DNA from: Bradyrhizobium sp. 4
GTDB lineage: Bacteria > Pseudomonadota > Alphaproteobacteria > Rhizobiales > Xanthobacteraceae
DNA length: 64,000 nucleotides
NCBI RefSeq assembly: GCF_023100905.1
Contig: NZ_CP064686.1
Coordinates: 5,270,001 to 5,334,000, forward strand
Direction of reading: 5' to 3'
Positions 34,460 to 42,967 of this stretch are shown here, piece after piece. Every line of letters begins with the position of its first letter. The stretch's first letter is position 1. The position numbers were made by a program, and so were the translations under genes. The notes under the pieces were generated by a model. It saw only the letters and a list, made by a program, of their open reading frames with translations, did not search any database and was not told the DNA's origin.

Positions 34460-35533
34460 TCAGAGCAGCGGCCGATACACCTCGCCGATCCGCGCTGCCT
34501 CGGCATCGAGGCTGAACCGTTCGAGCACCCGCGCCCGCCCGCGTTCGCTCATCGCGGTTGCGGCAGCCACATCGCGCATCAGCGGCTCCAGCGCTGCGAC
34601 CAGCGCATCCACATCACCGGTCGGGACCAGCACGCCGGTCACGCCATCCTCCACCACCAGTTCGGCCGCGCCGGCGCGCGCGGCGACCAGCGCGCTGCCG
34701 GCCGCCATCGCCTCGATCAACGTCAAGCCAAAACCTTCGTTGCGCGAAGTGAAGGCGTAGATGGTCAGCCGCTGATACCAGCGCTGCACATCTTCGATCG
34801 GCAGCTCGCCAGTGATGACGATGCGCGATTGCAGACCGGCGGCCTCGATCCGTTTCTTCAGGTCGTTTGCAAAAGCGGCTTGCTCGGGTGTGACCTGGCC
34901 GACGATAACAGCGGTGAAATCCGGATAGCGCGGCAGCAGGCGGCACATCGCATCGACGAACACATCGGTGCCCTTCTGGGCGCGCACGCGGCCGAAGCAG
35001 CCGATCGCGTAGCGGCCCGGCAGCGCGGTTTCCGCGAAGGCGGCGGTGCGGTCGAGCGGCGGCGCGTAGACAGCGGTGTCGACGCCGTGTGGGATCACCG
35101 TCGCCTTCACTTTCAGGAACGAGGCCGAAAGATCCGATGTCGCGATAATTGCGTCCATGCGCCGGATCAGCCAGCGCGTGATCCAGCTATGATGGCGTTG
35201 CGCCGCCGAGGTGAAGACCAGCTTCAGCGGCCAGCCGAGCGCGCGCAACAGCACGCCCGCGATCATCTCGTTGTTGCGGCGCGCGTGCCAGATCACCGGC
35301 GCCTTGCGGCGCCACAATCTCAGGAGATCGGCACCGTTCAGGCGCGCGATCCCCTCCGGCGCGTCGGAGCCGAACCATGCGGCGCGAAACAGCTTTGCCA
35401 GCCGCGGCGCCACCATCCGGTTGGTCGCAGTGACCCCGGAATAGCGCCTGTGCAGATTTGGCACGATCACTTCGAGATCGCTTGGGGAATTCGCCACGTC
35501 ACGCTCCGTTTCGAAAGTCCCTATACGCAACAT
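34460..35533 (-). CDS. GT4 glycosyltransferase, LpcC-like core transferase
   Basis: A 357-residue GT-B enzyme. The N-terminus LEVIVPNLHRRYSGVTATNR resembles the LpcC mannosyltransferase of rhizobial LPS core synthesis. The donor domain shows PHGVDTAVYAPP, GCFGRVRAQKGTDVFVDAM and the EX7E motif in SRNEGFGLTLIEAMAAGSAL. The product is probably an LPS core sugar linkage, in line with its neighbours waaF and galE. Convergent with waaF, it is divergent from galE with ~90 bp between starts. Confidence 0.88.
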   Translation of the reverse strand: MLRIGTFETERDVANSPSDLEVIVPNLHRRYSGVTATNRMVAPRLAKLFRAAWFGSDAPEGIARLNGADLLRLWRRKAPVIWHARRNNEMIAGVLLRALGWPLKLVFTSAAQRHHSWITRWLIRRMDAIIATSDLSASFLKVKATVIPHGVDTAVYAPPLDRTAAFAETALPGRYAIGCFGRVRAQKGTDVFVDAMCRLLPRYPDFTAVIVGQVTPEQAAFANDLKKRIEAAGLQSRIVITGELPIEDVQRWYQRLTIYAFTSRNEGFGLTLIEAMAAGSALVAARAGAAELVVEDGVTGVLVPTGDVDALVAALEPLMRDVAAATAMSERGRARVLERFSLDAEAARIGEVYRPLL

Positions 35534-35622
35534 TAAGCATAGTGACCAGTTCAGCCGCGCCGATACCCCCTCTTCACCACGTAAACGTTAGCTTGGAGCG
35601 TTGATCGAAGACGGGTGAGATC

Positions 35623-36636
35623 ATGACTGTGCTTGTCACCGGCGGTGCCGGCTATATCGGAAGCCACACGGTTCTGGCGCTGGCGGAAGCCGGCGAGGAC
35701 GTCGTCGTGATCGACGATCTCTCCACCGGTTTCTCGGCCTATCTGCCCGAAGGCGTGCCGCTGTTCATTGGCGATGCCGGCGACGAGAACCTGCTCGAAG
35801 GCGTGATCGCCCAGCACAACATCGAAAGCATCATCCATTTCGCGGGCTCGGTGGTCGTGCCGGATTCGATGCGCGATCCGCTCGGCTATTACCGCAACAA
35901 TTTCACGACCGCGCGCAACCTGCTCAACGTCGCGGTCAAGCGCGGCATCGACCGCTTCATCTTCTCCTCGACCGCGGCGGTCTACGGCGATCCGGACCAG
36001 GTGCCGGTGCCCGAGCATGCGCCGACACGGCCGCTGTCGCCCTACGGTTCGTCGAAGCTGATGACCGAGATCATGCTGCACGACGTCGCCGCCGCCTACG
36101 GCATGCAATACGTGACCCTGCGCTATTTCAACGTTGCGGGTGCCGATCCGCAGGCACGCATCGGTCTTGCCACCGCCGGCGCCACGCACCTGCTCAAGAT
36201 CGCGGTGGAAGCCGCCACCGGCCAGCGCGCCAAGATCGACGTGTTCGGCACCGACTATCCGACCCAGGACGGCAGCTGCATCCGCGACTTCATCCACGTC
36301 ACGGACCTGTCGCAGGCGCATCGCTCGGCGCTCGCCTATTTGCGCAACGGCGGCGCCTCGACGACGCTCAATTGCGGCTATGGCCGCGGCTATTCGGTGC
36401 TGGAGACCATCGACGCGGTACGCCGTGTCTCGGGCCGCAGCTTCGCCGTGCAATACGCCCCGCGCCGGCCCGGCGACATCATGACCATGGTCGCCGACAC
36501 CAGCCGTATCCGCGGCCTGCTCGACTGGAAGCCGCAATACGACGACCTCGAGACCATCGCGGCCCATGCGCTGGCCTGGGAGGACAAGCTGTTCCGCGAG
36601 CGTCACGGCGAGCTCCGCCACGCCGCCTCGGCCTAG
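35623..36636 (+). CDS. galE: UDP-glucose 4-epimerase
   Basis: A 337-residue extended SDR. It has VLVTGGAGYIGSHTVLALAE, IHFAGSVVVPDSM, the Ser in SSTAAVYGD, and YGSSK with Y141 and K145. The GalE-specific RYFNVAGADPQARIG and QDGSCIRDFIHVTDLS are present. It interconverts UDP-Glc and UDP-Gal (or the N-acetyl forms), supplying galactose for LPS and exopolysaccharide. It precedes the MsbA-like exporter by 117 bp on the same strand. Confidence 0.94.
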   Translation: MTVLVTGGAGYIGSHTVLALAEAGEDVVVIDDLSTGFSAYLPEGVPLFIGDAGDENLLEGVIAQHNIESIIHFAGSVVVPDSMRDPLGYYRNNFTTARNLLNVAVKRGIDRFIFSSTAAVYGDPDQVPVPEHAPTRPLSPYGSSKLMTEIMLHDVAAAYGMQYVTLRYFNVAGADPQARIGLATAGATHLLKIAVEAATGQRAKIDVFGTDYPTQDGSCIRDFIHVTDLSQAHRSALAYLRNGGASTTLNCGYGRGYSVLETIDAVRRVSGRSFAVQYAPRRPGDIMTMVADTSRIRGLLDWKPQYDDLETIAAHALAWEDKLFRERHGELRHAASA

Positions 36637-36753
36637 ATTCCATTCCAGCGCAAGCCCTTAATTGGGCTTGAAAAGCGCTGGCTTAGCGGGCACAGAGGCC
36701 ATTCGATCCCTGACGCGCGGGCAGGCTTTTCCTGTGCCGTCAATGGACTGCGG

Positions 36754-38556
36754 ATGGCTCAGTTTCCAAAGAAAATCACCGACGATCCCTATGCGGCTGC
36801 GGTGCTGATTCGCCGCCTGGTCACGGAACAGGGGATCATCTACTGGCGGCGCTACCTCGTCGCCTTCGCGCTGATGGCGCTTGCCGCCGGATCGACCGCG
36901 GGCGCGACCTACGTGCTCGGCCAGGTCATCAACCAGGCCTATGTCGACAAGAACATCCCGGGCATCGCGATGTTCTCGGGCATCACCGTGATCCTGCTCT
37001 TCATCAAGGGCGTGGCGACCTACGGCCACATGGTGATCCTGACCAAGATCTCCAACGCCATCCTCGCCACCAACCAGCGCCAGCTGTTCGCCAAGCTGAT
37101 GCGCGAGAGCGTCGGATTCTTCTCCGAGCGGCATTCGTCGGAATTTCTGGCGCGGCTGACGGCCGGCGCAAAGTCCATCACCGACGTCCTCAACATGCTG
37201 GTGAATGCGGTCGGGCGCGACCTCATGATGCTGCTCGCCATGATCGGCGTGATGGTGTGGCAGGATCCGGTGATGTCGTTCATCGGCCTCGTCGCCGTGC
37301 CGCCGGCGATGCTGGTGCTGCGCAAGCTGGTCAAGCGCATCAAGGGGCTCGCCTACAACCAGTTCACCGGCACCGCCGACATCCTGGAGACGATGCAGGA
37401 ATCGCTGCAGGGCATCCGCACGGTGAAAGCGTTCACGCTCGAAGACACCATGCAGAACCGCATCGACGAGAATATCGCGATCGTCGAGCGCAACGCCAAC
37501 AAGATGGCCCGCGTCGCCAATCGCTCCAATCCGCTGATGGAGATGCTCGGCGGCTTCGCAGTCGCCGGCTGCCTGCTCTATGGCGGCTATAGCGTGGTCG
37601 CGCTCAACGCCACGCCCGGCGCGTTCTTTTCGTTCATGACGGCGTTCCTGATGGCGACCGAGCCGGCCAAGCGGCTGGCGCGGCTCAACATCGACCTCAA
37701 CAGCCAGCTCGTCGGCGCCCGCATGCTGCTCGAAGTCGTCGACAGCCCCGCGAGCGAACACTCCGACGACGACAAGCCGGCGCTGAAACTCTCGAACGCA
37801 CGCATCGAGCTGCGCGACGTCAGCTTCTCCTATCGCAACGGTGAGACCGTCCTCAATCGCATGAGCTTTGTTGCCGAGCCCGGCAAGGTCACCGCGCTGG
37901 TCGGCCCCTCCGGCGGCGGCAAATCGACCGTGCTGGGGTTGCTGCTGCGCTTCCACGAGGTGACGCAAGGCGACATCGTGATCGACGGCCAGTCGATCGG
38001 CGCCGTCTCGCGAAAATCGCTGCGGGCTCAGACCGCCTATGTCGGCCAGGACGTCTATCTGTTCCGCGACACCATCCGCAACAACATCGCCTTCGGCCGC
38101 GCGGGCGCGACCGAAGAACAAATCATCGATGCTGCGAAAGCAGCCTGCGCGCATGATTTCATCATGGGCTTCCCGCTCGGCTACGACACGCCCGTCGGCG
38201 AACACGGCACGCAGCTGTCCGGCGGCCAGCGGCAGCGCATCGCAGTCGCGCGCGCGCTGATCAAGAACGCGCCGATCATCCTGCTCGACGAAGCCACCGC
38301 CGCGCTCGATTCGGAATCCGAACGGCAGGTGCAGGAGGCGATCGAGCATCTCTGCCAGAACCGCACCACGATCGTGATCGCGCATCGCCTGCACACCATC
38401 ATGCACGCCGATGCGATCCTGGTGGTCGAGGGTGGCGAGATCGTCGAGCAGGGCCGGCATGACGAGCTGCTCCGGCGCGGCGGGCGCTACGCCTCGTTCT
38501 TCCGCTTGCAGCATCACGAAGCCGGCGCTCTGGCGCCGATCAGCGCAACCGCATAG
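36754..38556 (+). CDS. MsbA-like ABC exporter (fused membrane and ATPase domains)
   Basis: A 600-residue half-transporter. Residues ~25-320 are the six-helix ABC transmembrane domain. Residues ~350-590 are the ATPase: Walker A GPSGGGKST (K390), Q-loop AYVGQDVYLFRD, signature LSGGQRQRIAVARAL, Walker B IILLDEATAALD, and the switch VIAHRLHTI. Being in an LPS region after galE suggests export of a lipid-linked saccharide or lipid A-core (MsbA role). Drug export is an alternative common in this family. Confidence 0.9.
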   Translation: MAQFPKKITDDPYAAAVLIRRLVTEQGIIYWRRYLVAFALMALAAGSTAGATYVLGQVINQAYVDKNIPGIAMFSGITVILLFIKGVATYGHMVILTKISNAILATNQRQLFAKLMRESVGFFSERHSSEFLARLTAGAKSITDVLNMLVNAVGRDLMMLLAMIGVMVWQDPVMSFIGLVAVPPAMLVLRKLVKRIKGLAYNQFTGTADILETMQESLQGIRTVKAFTLEDTMQNRIDENIAIVERNANKMARVANRSNPLMEMLGGFAVAGCLLYGGYSVVALNATPGAFFSFMTAFLMATEPAKRLARLNIDLNSQLVGARMLLEVVDSPASEHSDDDKPALKLSNARIELRDVSFSYRNGETVLNRMSFVAEPGKVTALVGPSGGGKSTVLGLLLRFHEVTQGDIVIDGQSIGAVSRKSLRAQTAYVGQDVYLFRDTIRNNIAFGRAGATEEQIIDAAKAACAHDFIMGFPLGYDTPVGEHGTQLSGGQRQRIAVARALIKNAPIILLDEATAALDSESERQVQEAIEHLCQNRTTIVIAHRLHTIMHADAILVVEGGEIVEQGRHDELLRRGGRYASFFRLQHHEAGALAPISATA

Positions 38557-38591
38557 AGTTCCCTTCACCTCAAGAGCAGCGAGATCGCACC

Positions 38592-39293
38592 ATGAACGCC
38601 GCCTCCTACGTCATCCCGCTTCCGACCCAGGCTTCGCTTCCCGTCGTCGGGGAAAGCGGCCTATATCCCGTGCGCCGCATCTGGTGCGTCGGCCGCAACT
38701 ATCTCGAGCACATCCGCGAGATGGGCAACGACGAGCGCGCCCCGCCGTTCTTCTTCGCCAAGCACGCCGACATGCTGGTGCCCGACGGCGCCACCATTCC
38801 CTATCCGCCGCTGACCAAGGATTTGCATCACGAGGTCGAGCTGATCGTCGCGATGAAGAGCGGCGGCCTCAACATTCCCGCCGACAAGGCGCTCGACCAT
38901 GTCTACGGCTATGCCGTCGGCATCGACTTGACCCGCCGCGACCTCCAGATCGCCTCGCGCAAGAAGGAGCGTCCGTGGGAGATCGGCAAGTCGTTCGACT
39001 ATTCGGCGCCCTGCTCCGCGGTGCAGCCGGCATCGAAGATCGGCCATCCCGCCAAGGGCAAGATCTGGCTCACGGTCAACGGCAAGGAAGCGCAGAAAGG
39101 CGATCTCACCGAGCTGATCTGGAACGTGCCCGAGATCATCTGGCAGCTCTCGCAGCAGGTGAAGCTCGCCGCCGGCGACATCATCATGACGGGCACGCCG
39201 GCCGGCGTGTCGCAGCTCCAGCCCGGCGACAAGCTCGAATGCGGCGTCGACGGCGTCGGCACGCTGAAGGTCTCGATCGGCCAACCCGAGTAA
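38592..39293 (+). CDS. Fumarylacetoacetate hydrolase-family protein
   Basis: A 233-residue FAH-fold protein: VRRIWCVGRNYLEHIREMGN, PPFFFAKHADMLV, then the metal-binding HHEVELIVAM (ExE) and YAVGIDLTRRDLQ. The C-terminus has GDIIMTGTPAGVSQLQPGD. Members are fumarylpyruvate/acylpyruvate hydrolases, oxaloacetate decarboxylases or 2-hydroxyhepta-diene-dioate isomerases in aromatic-acid breakdown. The exact reaction is open. It starts 35 bp after the exporter stop, possibly as read-through only. A terminator follows. Confidence 0.9.
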   Translation: MNAASYVIPLPTQASLPVVGESGLYPVRRIWCVGRNYLEHIREMGNDERAPPFFFAKHADMLVPDGATIPYPPLTKDLHHEVELIVAMKSGGLNIPADKALDHVYGYAVGIDLTRRDLQIASRKKERPWEIGKSFDYSAPCSAVQPASKIGHPAKGKIWLTVNGKEAQKGDLTELIWNVPEIIWQLSQQVKLAAGDIIMTGTPAGVSQLQPGDKLECGVDGVGTLKVSIGQPE

Positions 39294-39316
39294 GGCTCAC
39301 GGCGGCTCGAACTAAG

Positions 39317-39344
39317 AAGGCCTCGGACATGTCCGGGGCCTTTT
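39317..39344 (+). terminator. Intrinsic terminator
   Basis: Stem AAGGCCTCGGAC/GTCCGGGGCCTT (39317-39328, 39331-39342) has one G-T wobble and a 2-nt loop as drawn, followed by TTTT. It ends the FAH-family transcript. Confidence 0.85.
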
Positions 39345-39370
39345 GCATTTCGCTGGCGGACGATGCCGAT

Positions 39371-39877
39371 CTACCAAGCCTTCACCGGCCGATCGGCGTG
39401 GCTTGCCTGCGGCACACCCCGATTGAGCGACATGTGGGAATGCACGCACAGCCAACCATCGCCACGTCTTGAAAACACCATCGTGGCCCGGCCGGGGCGC
39501 GGAAACGCGCTGCCGTCGGGATGATAGCCTGTGCTCGTCCACGGTACGATCACGGTCGCCATCGTGCCATCAGACGATGCCAGGATCGAGGCCTGGTCGA
39601 TGACGAAACGGAAGTCGGCCGTCTTGGGCCAGACGTTATCCCATTGCGTGGTGACCCATTGGTCGAGGCCGGGAATGACGTCGTTGTGCGTGCCGAAGGC
39701 CAGCACATCCGGATGGAAGAGCGGCCGCGCCGAAGCATAGTCGACCTCGCGGACATAACCTGCAAAGGTCTCCAGCCATTGGCGAAAGAACTGCGTGATC
39801 TCGGCATTCGCGGTCGGCAAGGAGGCCATCGCCTGCTCCATGTTCGGCAACTCAATCGCGGCAATCTTTGTTGCCAT
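39371..39877 (-). CDS. NTF2-like/SnoaL-type protein
   Basis: A 168-residue protein with the cone-shaped NTF2 fold pattern. An N-terminal helix (TQFFRQWLETFAGYVREVDY) is followed by ARPLFHPDVLAFGTHNDVI, a common SnoaL signature. Then come WDNVWPKTADFRF and strands ending GDGWLCVHSHMSLNRG. Members are small hydrolases, isomerases, or ligand-binding proteins with no shared reaction. The gene is single and convergent with the FAH-family gene. Confidence 0.82.
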   Translation of the reverse strand: MATKIAAIELPNMEQAMASLPTANAEITQFFRQWLETFAGYVREVDYASARPLFHPDVLAFGTHNDVIPGLDQWVTTQWDNVWPKTADFRFVIDQASILASSDGTMATVIVPWTSTGYHPDGSAFPRPGRATMVFSRRGDGWLCVHSHMSLNRGVPQASHADRPVKAW

Positions 39878-39960
39878 GAGGCGAACCGTCCAGCAAGATA
39901 TGTGGAGAGCACCGGTGGAGATCGATCGACGAACCGGGCCGATTTCATGGAGCCAGACTC

Positions 39961-40503
39961 ATGAGACGCCTTCTCCTGCTTGCGGCCACGCTTATCGTCT
40001 CGTGCAACGTTGCCAGCGCGCAATCCGGTCAGCCCTATGCCGGCCTTGAGCAGCGCCCCATCAAGGCGCTGTCGCACCAGCAGATCGACGATCTTCGAGC
40101 TGGACGTGGCATGGGCCTGGCGCTTGCCGCCGAACTCAATGGATATCCCGGTCCGAGCCATGTTCTTGAGTTCGGTGACCGGCTTGACTTGACCGCGGAT
40201 CAGCGCATCCGGGTTCAGCGCCTGTTCGAGGCCATGAAGCAAGAGGCGGTCCCGCTGGGTAACAAGCTGGTCGAGCAGGAAACGGAGTTGGACCGGCTCT
40301 TCTCTGCCCGCGTCGCGACATCGGAGTCACTCAAGGCGACCCTCGTTGCCATTGCGGAAACCCAGGCCTTGCTCCGCGAAAGCCACCTCAAATATCATCT
40401 GTCGACGACCGCCTTGCTCGATCAGAACCAGATGCAGCGATACGCGGAGCTGCGAGGTTACCAACGCCCCGATAGCTCCGAAGGACACAAGCACCATCAC
40501 TAG
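39961..40503 (+). CDS. Spy/CpxP-like periplasmic metal-sensor protein
   Basis: A 180-residue protein with a signal peptide (MRRLLLLAATLIVSCNVASA, cleavage about residue 20). The mature protein is helical. LRAGRGMGLALAAELNGYPG leads into VLEFGDRLDLTADQRIRVQR, the LTxxQ-type motif of Spy/CpxP/ZraP heavy-metal-sensor proteins. It ends in a metal-binding-looking SSEGHKHHH. Relatives are periplasmic chaperones or zinc/nickel-sensing partners of two-component or ECF systems. No such regulator is adjacent. Confidence 0.85.
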   Translation: MRRLLLLAATLIVSCNVASAQSGQPYAGLEQRPIKALSHQQIDDLRAGRGMGLALAAELNGYPGPSHVLEFGDRLDLTADQRIRVQRLFEAMKQEAVPLGNKLVEQETELDRLFSARVATSESLKATLVAIAETQALLRESHLKYHLSTTALLDQNQMQRYAELRGYQRPDSSEGHKHHH

Positions 40504-40531
40504 ACGCGGTCATCGCAGCGCCGACAGCACG

Positions 40532-40768
40532 ATGAGGCCGCGCTTCAGGTCAGCGGGCCGGCACCCGCCCCCGGGCTACAGCTTCAACCACATCAATCTC
40601 GGCGACAGCACCGAGAAGCTGATGGCGCAGTTCGGCGGCCCCTTCCATGTCGGGCCGAGCGGGCTGGAGATGACCGAGCTCTGGACCTATCACCCATGGC
40701 CCTTCTCATTCGAAGTGCAGGCGGACCGTGTCACGTCAATCCGGATCAACGATCCGACCGTCCAGTAA
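40532..40768 (+). CDS. Hypothetical 78-aa protein, possibly 5'-truncated
   Basis: From the ATG at 40532 the product is MRPRFRSAGRHPPP, then a protein-like segment PGYSFNHINLGDSTEKLMAQ and FGGPFHVGPSGLEMTELWTY, ending VTSIRINDPTVQ. The first 14 residues look like an out-of-frame lead-in. In the neighbouring frame the upstream DNA reads EAALQVSGPAPAP, which would join naturally to PPGYSF with a one-base shift. A frameshift or truncated gene is therefore possible. The segment has no signal peptide and no family I recognise. Confidence 0.45.
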   Translation: MRPRFRSAGRHPPPGYSFNHINLGDSTEKLMAQFGGPFHVGPSGLEMTELWTYHPWPFSFEVQADRVTSIRINDPTVQ

Positions 40769-40788
40769 TTGATTGTACGCGGCCCTAG

Positions 40789-40944
40789 TCACGCCCGTGA
40801 CAGGGCCTGGAGACCCTTGAACATCAGGCGCTTGGGGTCGGTGACGCCGGCGAGATACAGGCGGCGGATGAACGCAATGACGGCGTCGCGGTCGCAATCG
40901 GTCAACGCGACGACGGCGTCGACCGCGATTCTCTGGGCTTCCAT
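40789..40944 (-). CDS. Small conserved-looking protein, 51 aa
   Basis: The minus-strand ATG at 40944, preceded by GAGGTGAG, opens 51 codons ending TGA at 40789. The product starts MEAQRIAVDAVVALTDCDRD and continues AVIAFIRRLYLAGVTDPKRL. It looks like a compact amphipathic helical protein rather than noise. Its function is not recognised. It is convergent with the fragment at 40532 and lies ahead of the LysR gene on the same strand. Confidence 0.55.
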   Translation of the reverse strand: MEAQRIAVDAVVALTDCDRDAVIAFIRRLYLAGVTDPKRLMFKGLQALSRA

Positions 40945-41090
40945 TGGGCTCACCTCGGCCTTGCAAGTAACCCCGGCCGAGACAGGCTAGGACTCCGCGG
41001 TTAATCCGACGTTAACCGTTCGGGCAGCATGGCTGATTCAGCCTAGCGGCCGTATACGCAAAACAACGCATTGCCCGTGCGCGCAGCGGC

Positions 41091-42014
41091 TCACCGCGCA
41101 GTGATGCTGTTCTTGAGCTGTGCAAACTGCTTCTTCAGCCGTGGCACCGCAAAGTCCGTGAAGGTCCGCACCTTCGGCACCGAGAGCCGGCCCTGCGGAC
41201 AGATCAAATGCGCGGGCATCTCGGGATCCTCGTCGCCGGACAGCACGATCTCGAGCTCGCCGCGCGCGACCTGCTCACCCACCTGGTACGAATACATTCG
41301 CGCCACACCGCGGCCGGCGACGGCCGAGGCCACCGCCGCATAGGTGCTGTTGACGACGAGCCGCGGCGTGAACTGCACCGTGCGGGCAGCCGACGAGCCG
41401 ACCTGCGGCGCAAAGGTCCACGAATTGGGAAGGTGGGCCATCGCGACGATCTGGTGCTTGGCGAGATCGCCTGGCTCGGTGATGCGCGGGTGCTGCTTCA
41501 GATAGCGTGGTGATGCCACCACGACGCGGCTGATCTCGCCGACCCGCATCGCGACCATCGCTGAATCCGCGAGATGGCCGATGCGGAGCGCGACGTCGAC
41601 CCCCTCCTCGATCAGATTGACCGCGCGATCGAACAGCAGGAGTTTTGCCGACACGGTCGGATAGGCATCGAGAAACGCATCGAGGATCGGCCGCAGCACC
41701 ATCTCACCTGACACCACCGGGGCAGTGATCGTGAGCAAGCCGCGGGGCGCCGTGCGCGGCCCGGCCGCGATGTCGTCAGCCTCCTCCAATTCGGTGAGCA
41801 CGCGCCTGCAGACCGCGACATAGCGCTCGCCCTCCTCGCTCAGCTTGATGGAGCGTGTGGTCCGGTGCAGCAGCTCGGCACCGACCCGCTGCTCCAGGAA
41901 AGCAATGGCGCGGCTCACCGCCGCCGGCGAACGGCTGAGCTTGCGGCCCGCAGCGGCAAGGCTGCCCTCGTCCACCGCAAGGACAAACACCTTCATCGCA
42001 TCCAGACGATCCAT
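41091..42014 (-). CDS. LysR-family transcriptional regulator
   Basis: A 307-residue LTTR. The N-terminal winged helix-turn-helix reads MDRLDAMKVFVLAVDEGSLA, AAGRKLSRSPAAVSRAIAFL, then EQRVGAELLHRTTRSIKLSE. The substrate-binding domain follows (LLTITAPVVSGEMVLRPILD). It is divergent from the SDR gene (start 42228) across a 213-bp intergenic region, the standard arrangement in which a LysR protein controls the divergent gene. Its inducer is unknown. Confidence 0.93.
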   Translation of the reverse strand: MDRLDAMKVFVLAVDEGSLAAAGRKLSRSPAAVSRAIAFLEQRVGAELLHRTTRSIKLSEEGERYVAVCRRVLTELEEADDIAAGPRTAPRGLLTITAPVVSGEMVLRPILDAFLDAYPTVSAKLLLFDRAVNLIEEGVDVALRIGHLADSAMVAMRVGEISRVVVASPRYLKQHPRITEPGDLAKHQIVAMAHLPNSWTFAPQVGSSAARTVQFTPRLVVNSTYAAVASAVAGRGVARMYSYQVGEQVARGELEIVLSGDEDPEMPAHLICPQGRLSVPKVRTFTDFAVPRLKKQFAQLKNSITAR

Positions 42015-42227
42015 ACGTTTCCCGCCAGCCCATCGAGGTCACACTGGAAGCTAGGCGTTCGCTCCCGCTGCGACAACCACCCGCGGCGCCGGTCCGGCAT
42101 TCGTTCGCGCGGCGAAAGAGTGTCTGCCGGGCAGCGCGTATTCGCAGCCGGCCCAACACGGCGTACTTCACCCGCCAAGCCAGCCGCTGCTGGCGCAGGT
42201 TCTGAAAGCCAACAACGGGAGCCCATC

Positions 42228-42938
42228 ATGGGTATCGAACAGAAGGTTGCCATCATCACCGGTGCCTCGCAGGGCATCGGTGCGGCCCTAGTCCAGGGTT
42301 TTCGCGATCGAAACTATCGCGTCGTCGCGACAGCGCGCTCCATCAAGCCGTCGGGCGATGACGATGTCCTCGCCATTGCCGGCGACATCGCCGACCGGAA
42401 CACCGCCGAGCGGGTGGTCTCGCAAGCCGTCGCCCGCTTCGGCCGCGTCGACTCGCTGGTCAACAACGCCGGCATCTTCGTCGCAAAGCCGTTCACGCAG
42501 TACACGGCGGAGGACTATGCGGCGGTGATGGGCACCAACGTCGCGGGCTTCTTCCACGTCACGCAGCTTGCCATCGCCGAGATGGAGAAGCAGGGGTCCG
42601 GGCACGTCGTCCAGATCACAACCACGCTGGTCGACCGGGCCAATTCGAACGTGCCCTCGGTGCTGGCCTCGCTGAGCAAGGGCGGGTTGAGCGCCGCGAC
42701 CAAGTCGCTCGCGATCGAATATGCCAAGCGCGGTATCCGCGTGAACGCGGTGTCGCCCGGCATCATCAAGTCGCCGATGCATCCCGTCGCGACGCACGCC
42801 CAGCTCGATGGGCTGCATCCCGTCGGCCATATGGGCGAGATGTCCGACATCGTCGATGCCGTGCTCTATCTCGAGGGCGCCTCCTTCGTCACCGGCGAAA
42901 TCCTGCATGTCGACGGCGGCCAGAGCGCCGGCCACTGA
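42228..42938 (+). CDS. Atypical SDR-family protein lacking the catalytic Tyr
   Basis: Start at the ATG at 42228 (MGIEQKVAIITGASQGIGAA), giving 236 residues. It has the NAD(P)-binding TGASQGIG (11-18), NNAGIF (79-84) and the structural Asn in NVAGFF (N104). The active site is not canonical. K151 is present in ASLSKGGL, but the position four residues before it, normally Tyr, is Ala147, and the Ser position is Thr (ITTT). The C-terminus TGEILHVDGGQSAGH is normal for SDRs. It may bind NAD(P) without the usual chemistry or use another residue. Likely regulation is by the divergent LysR protein. Confidence 0.9.
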   Translation: MGIEQKVAIITGASQGIGAALVQGFRDRNYRVVATARSIKPSGDDDVLAIAGDIADRNTAERVVSQAVARFGRVDSLVNNAGIFVAKPFTQYTAEDYAAVMGTNVAGFFHVTQLAIAEMEKQGSGHVVQITTTLVDRANSNVPSVLASLSKGGLSAATKSLAIEYAKRGIRVNAVSPGIIKSPMHPVATHAQLDGLHPVGHMGEMSDIVDAVLYLEGASFVTGEILHVDGGQSAGH

Positions 42939-42967
42939 ACGCTAGCCTTCGCGCGCACGAGGACGAC

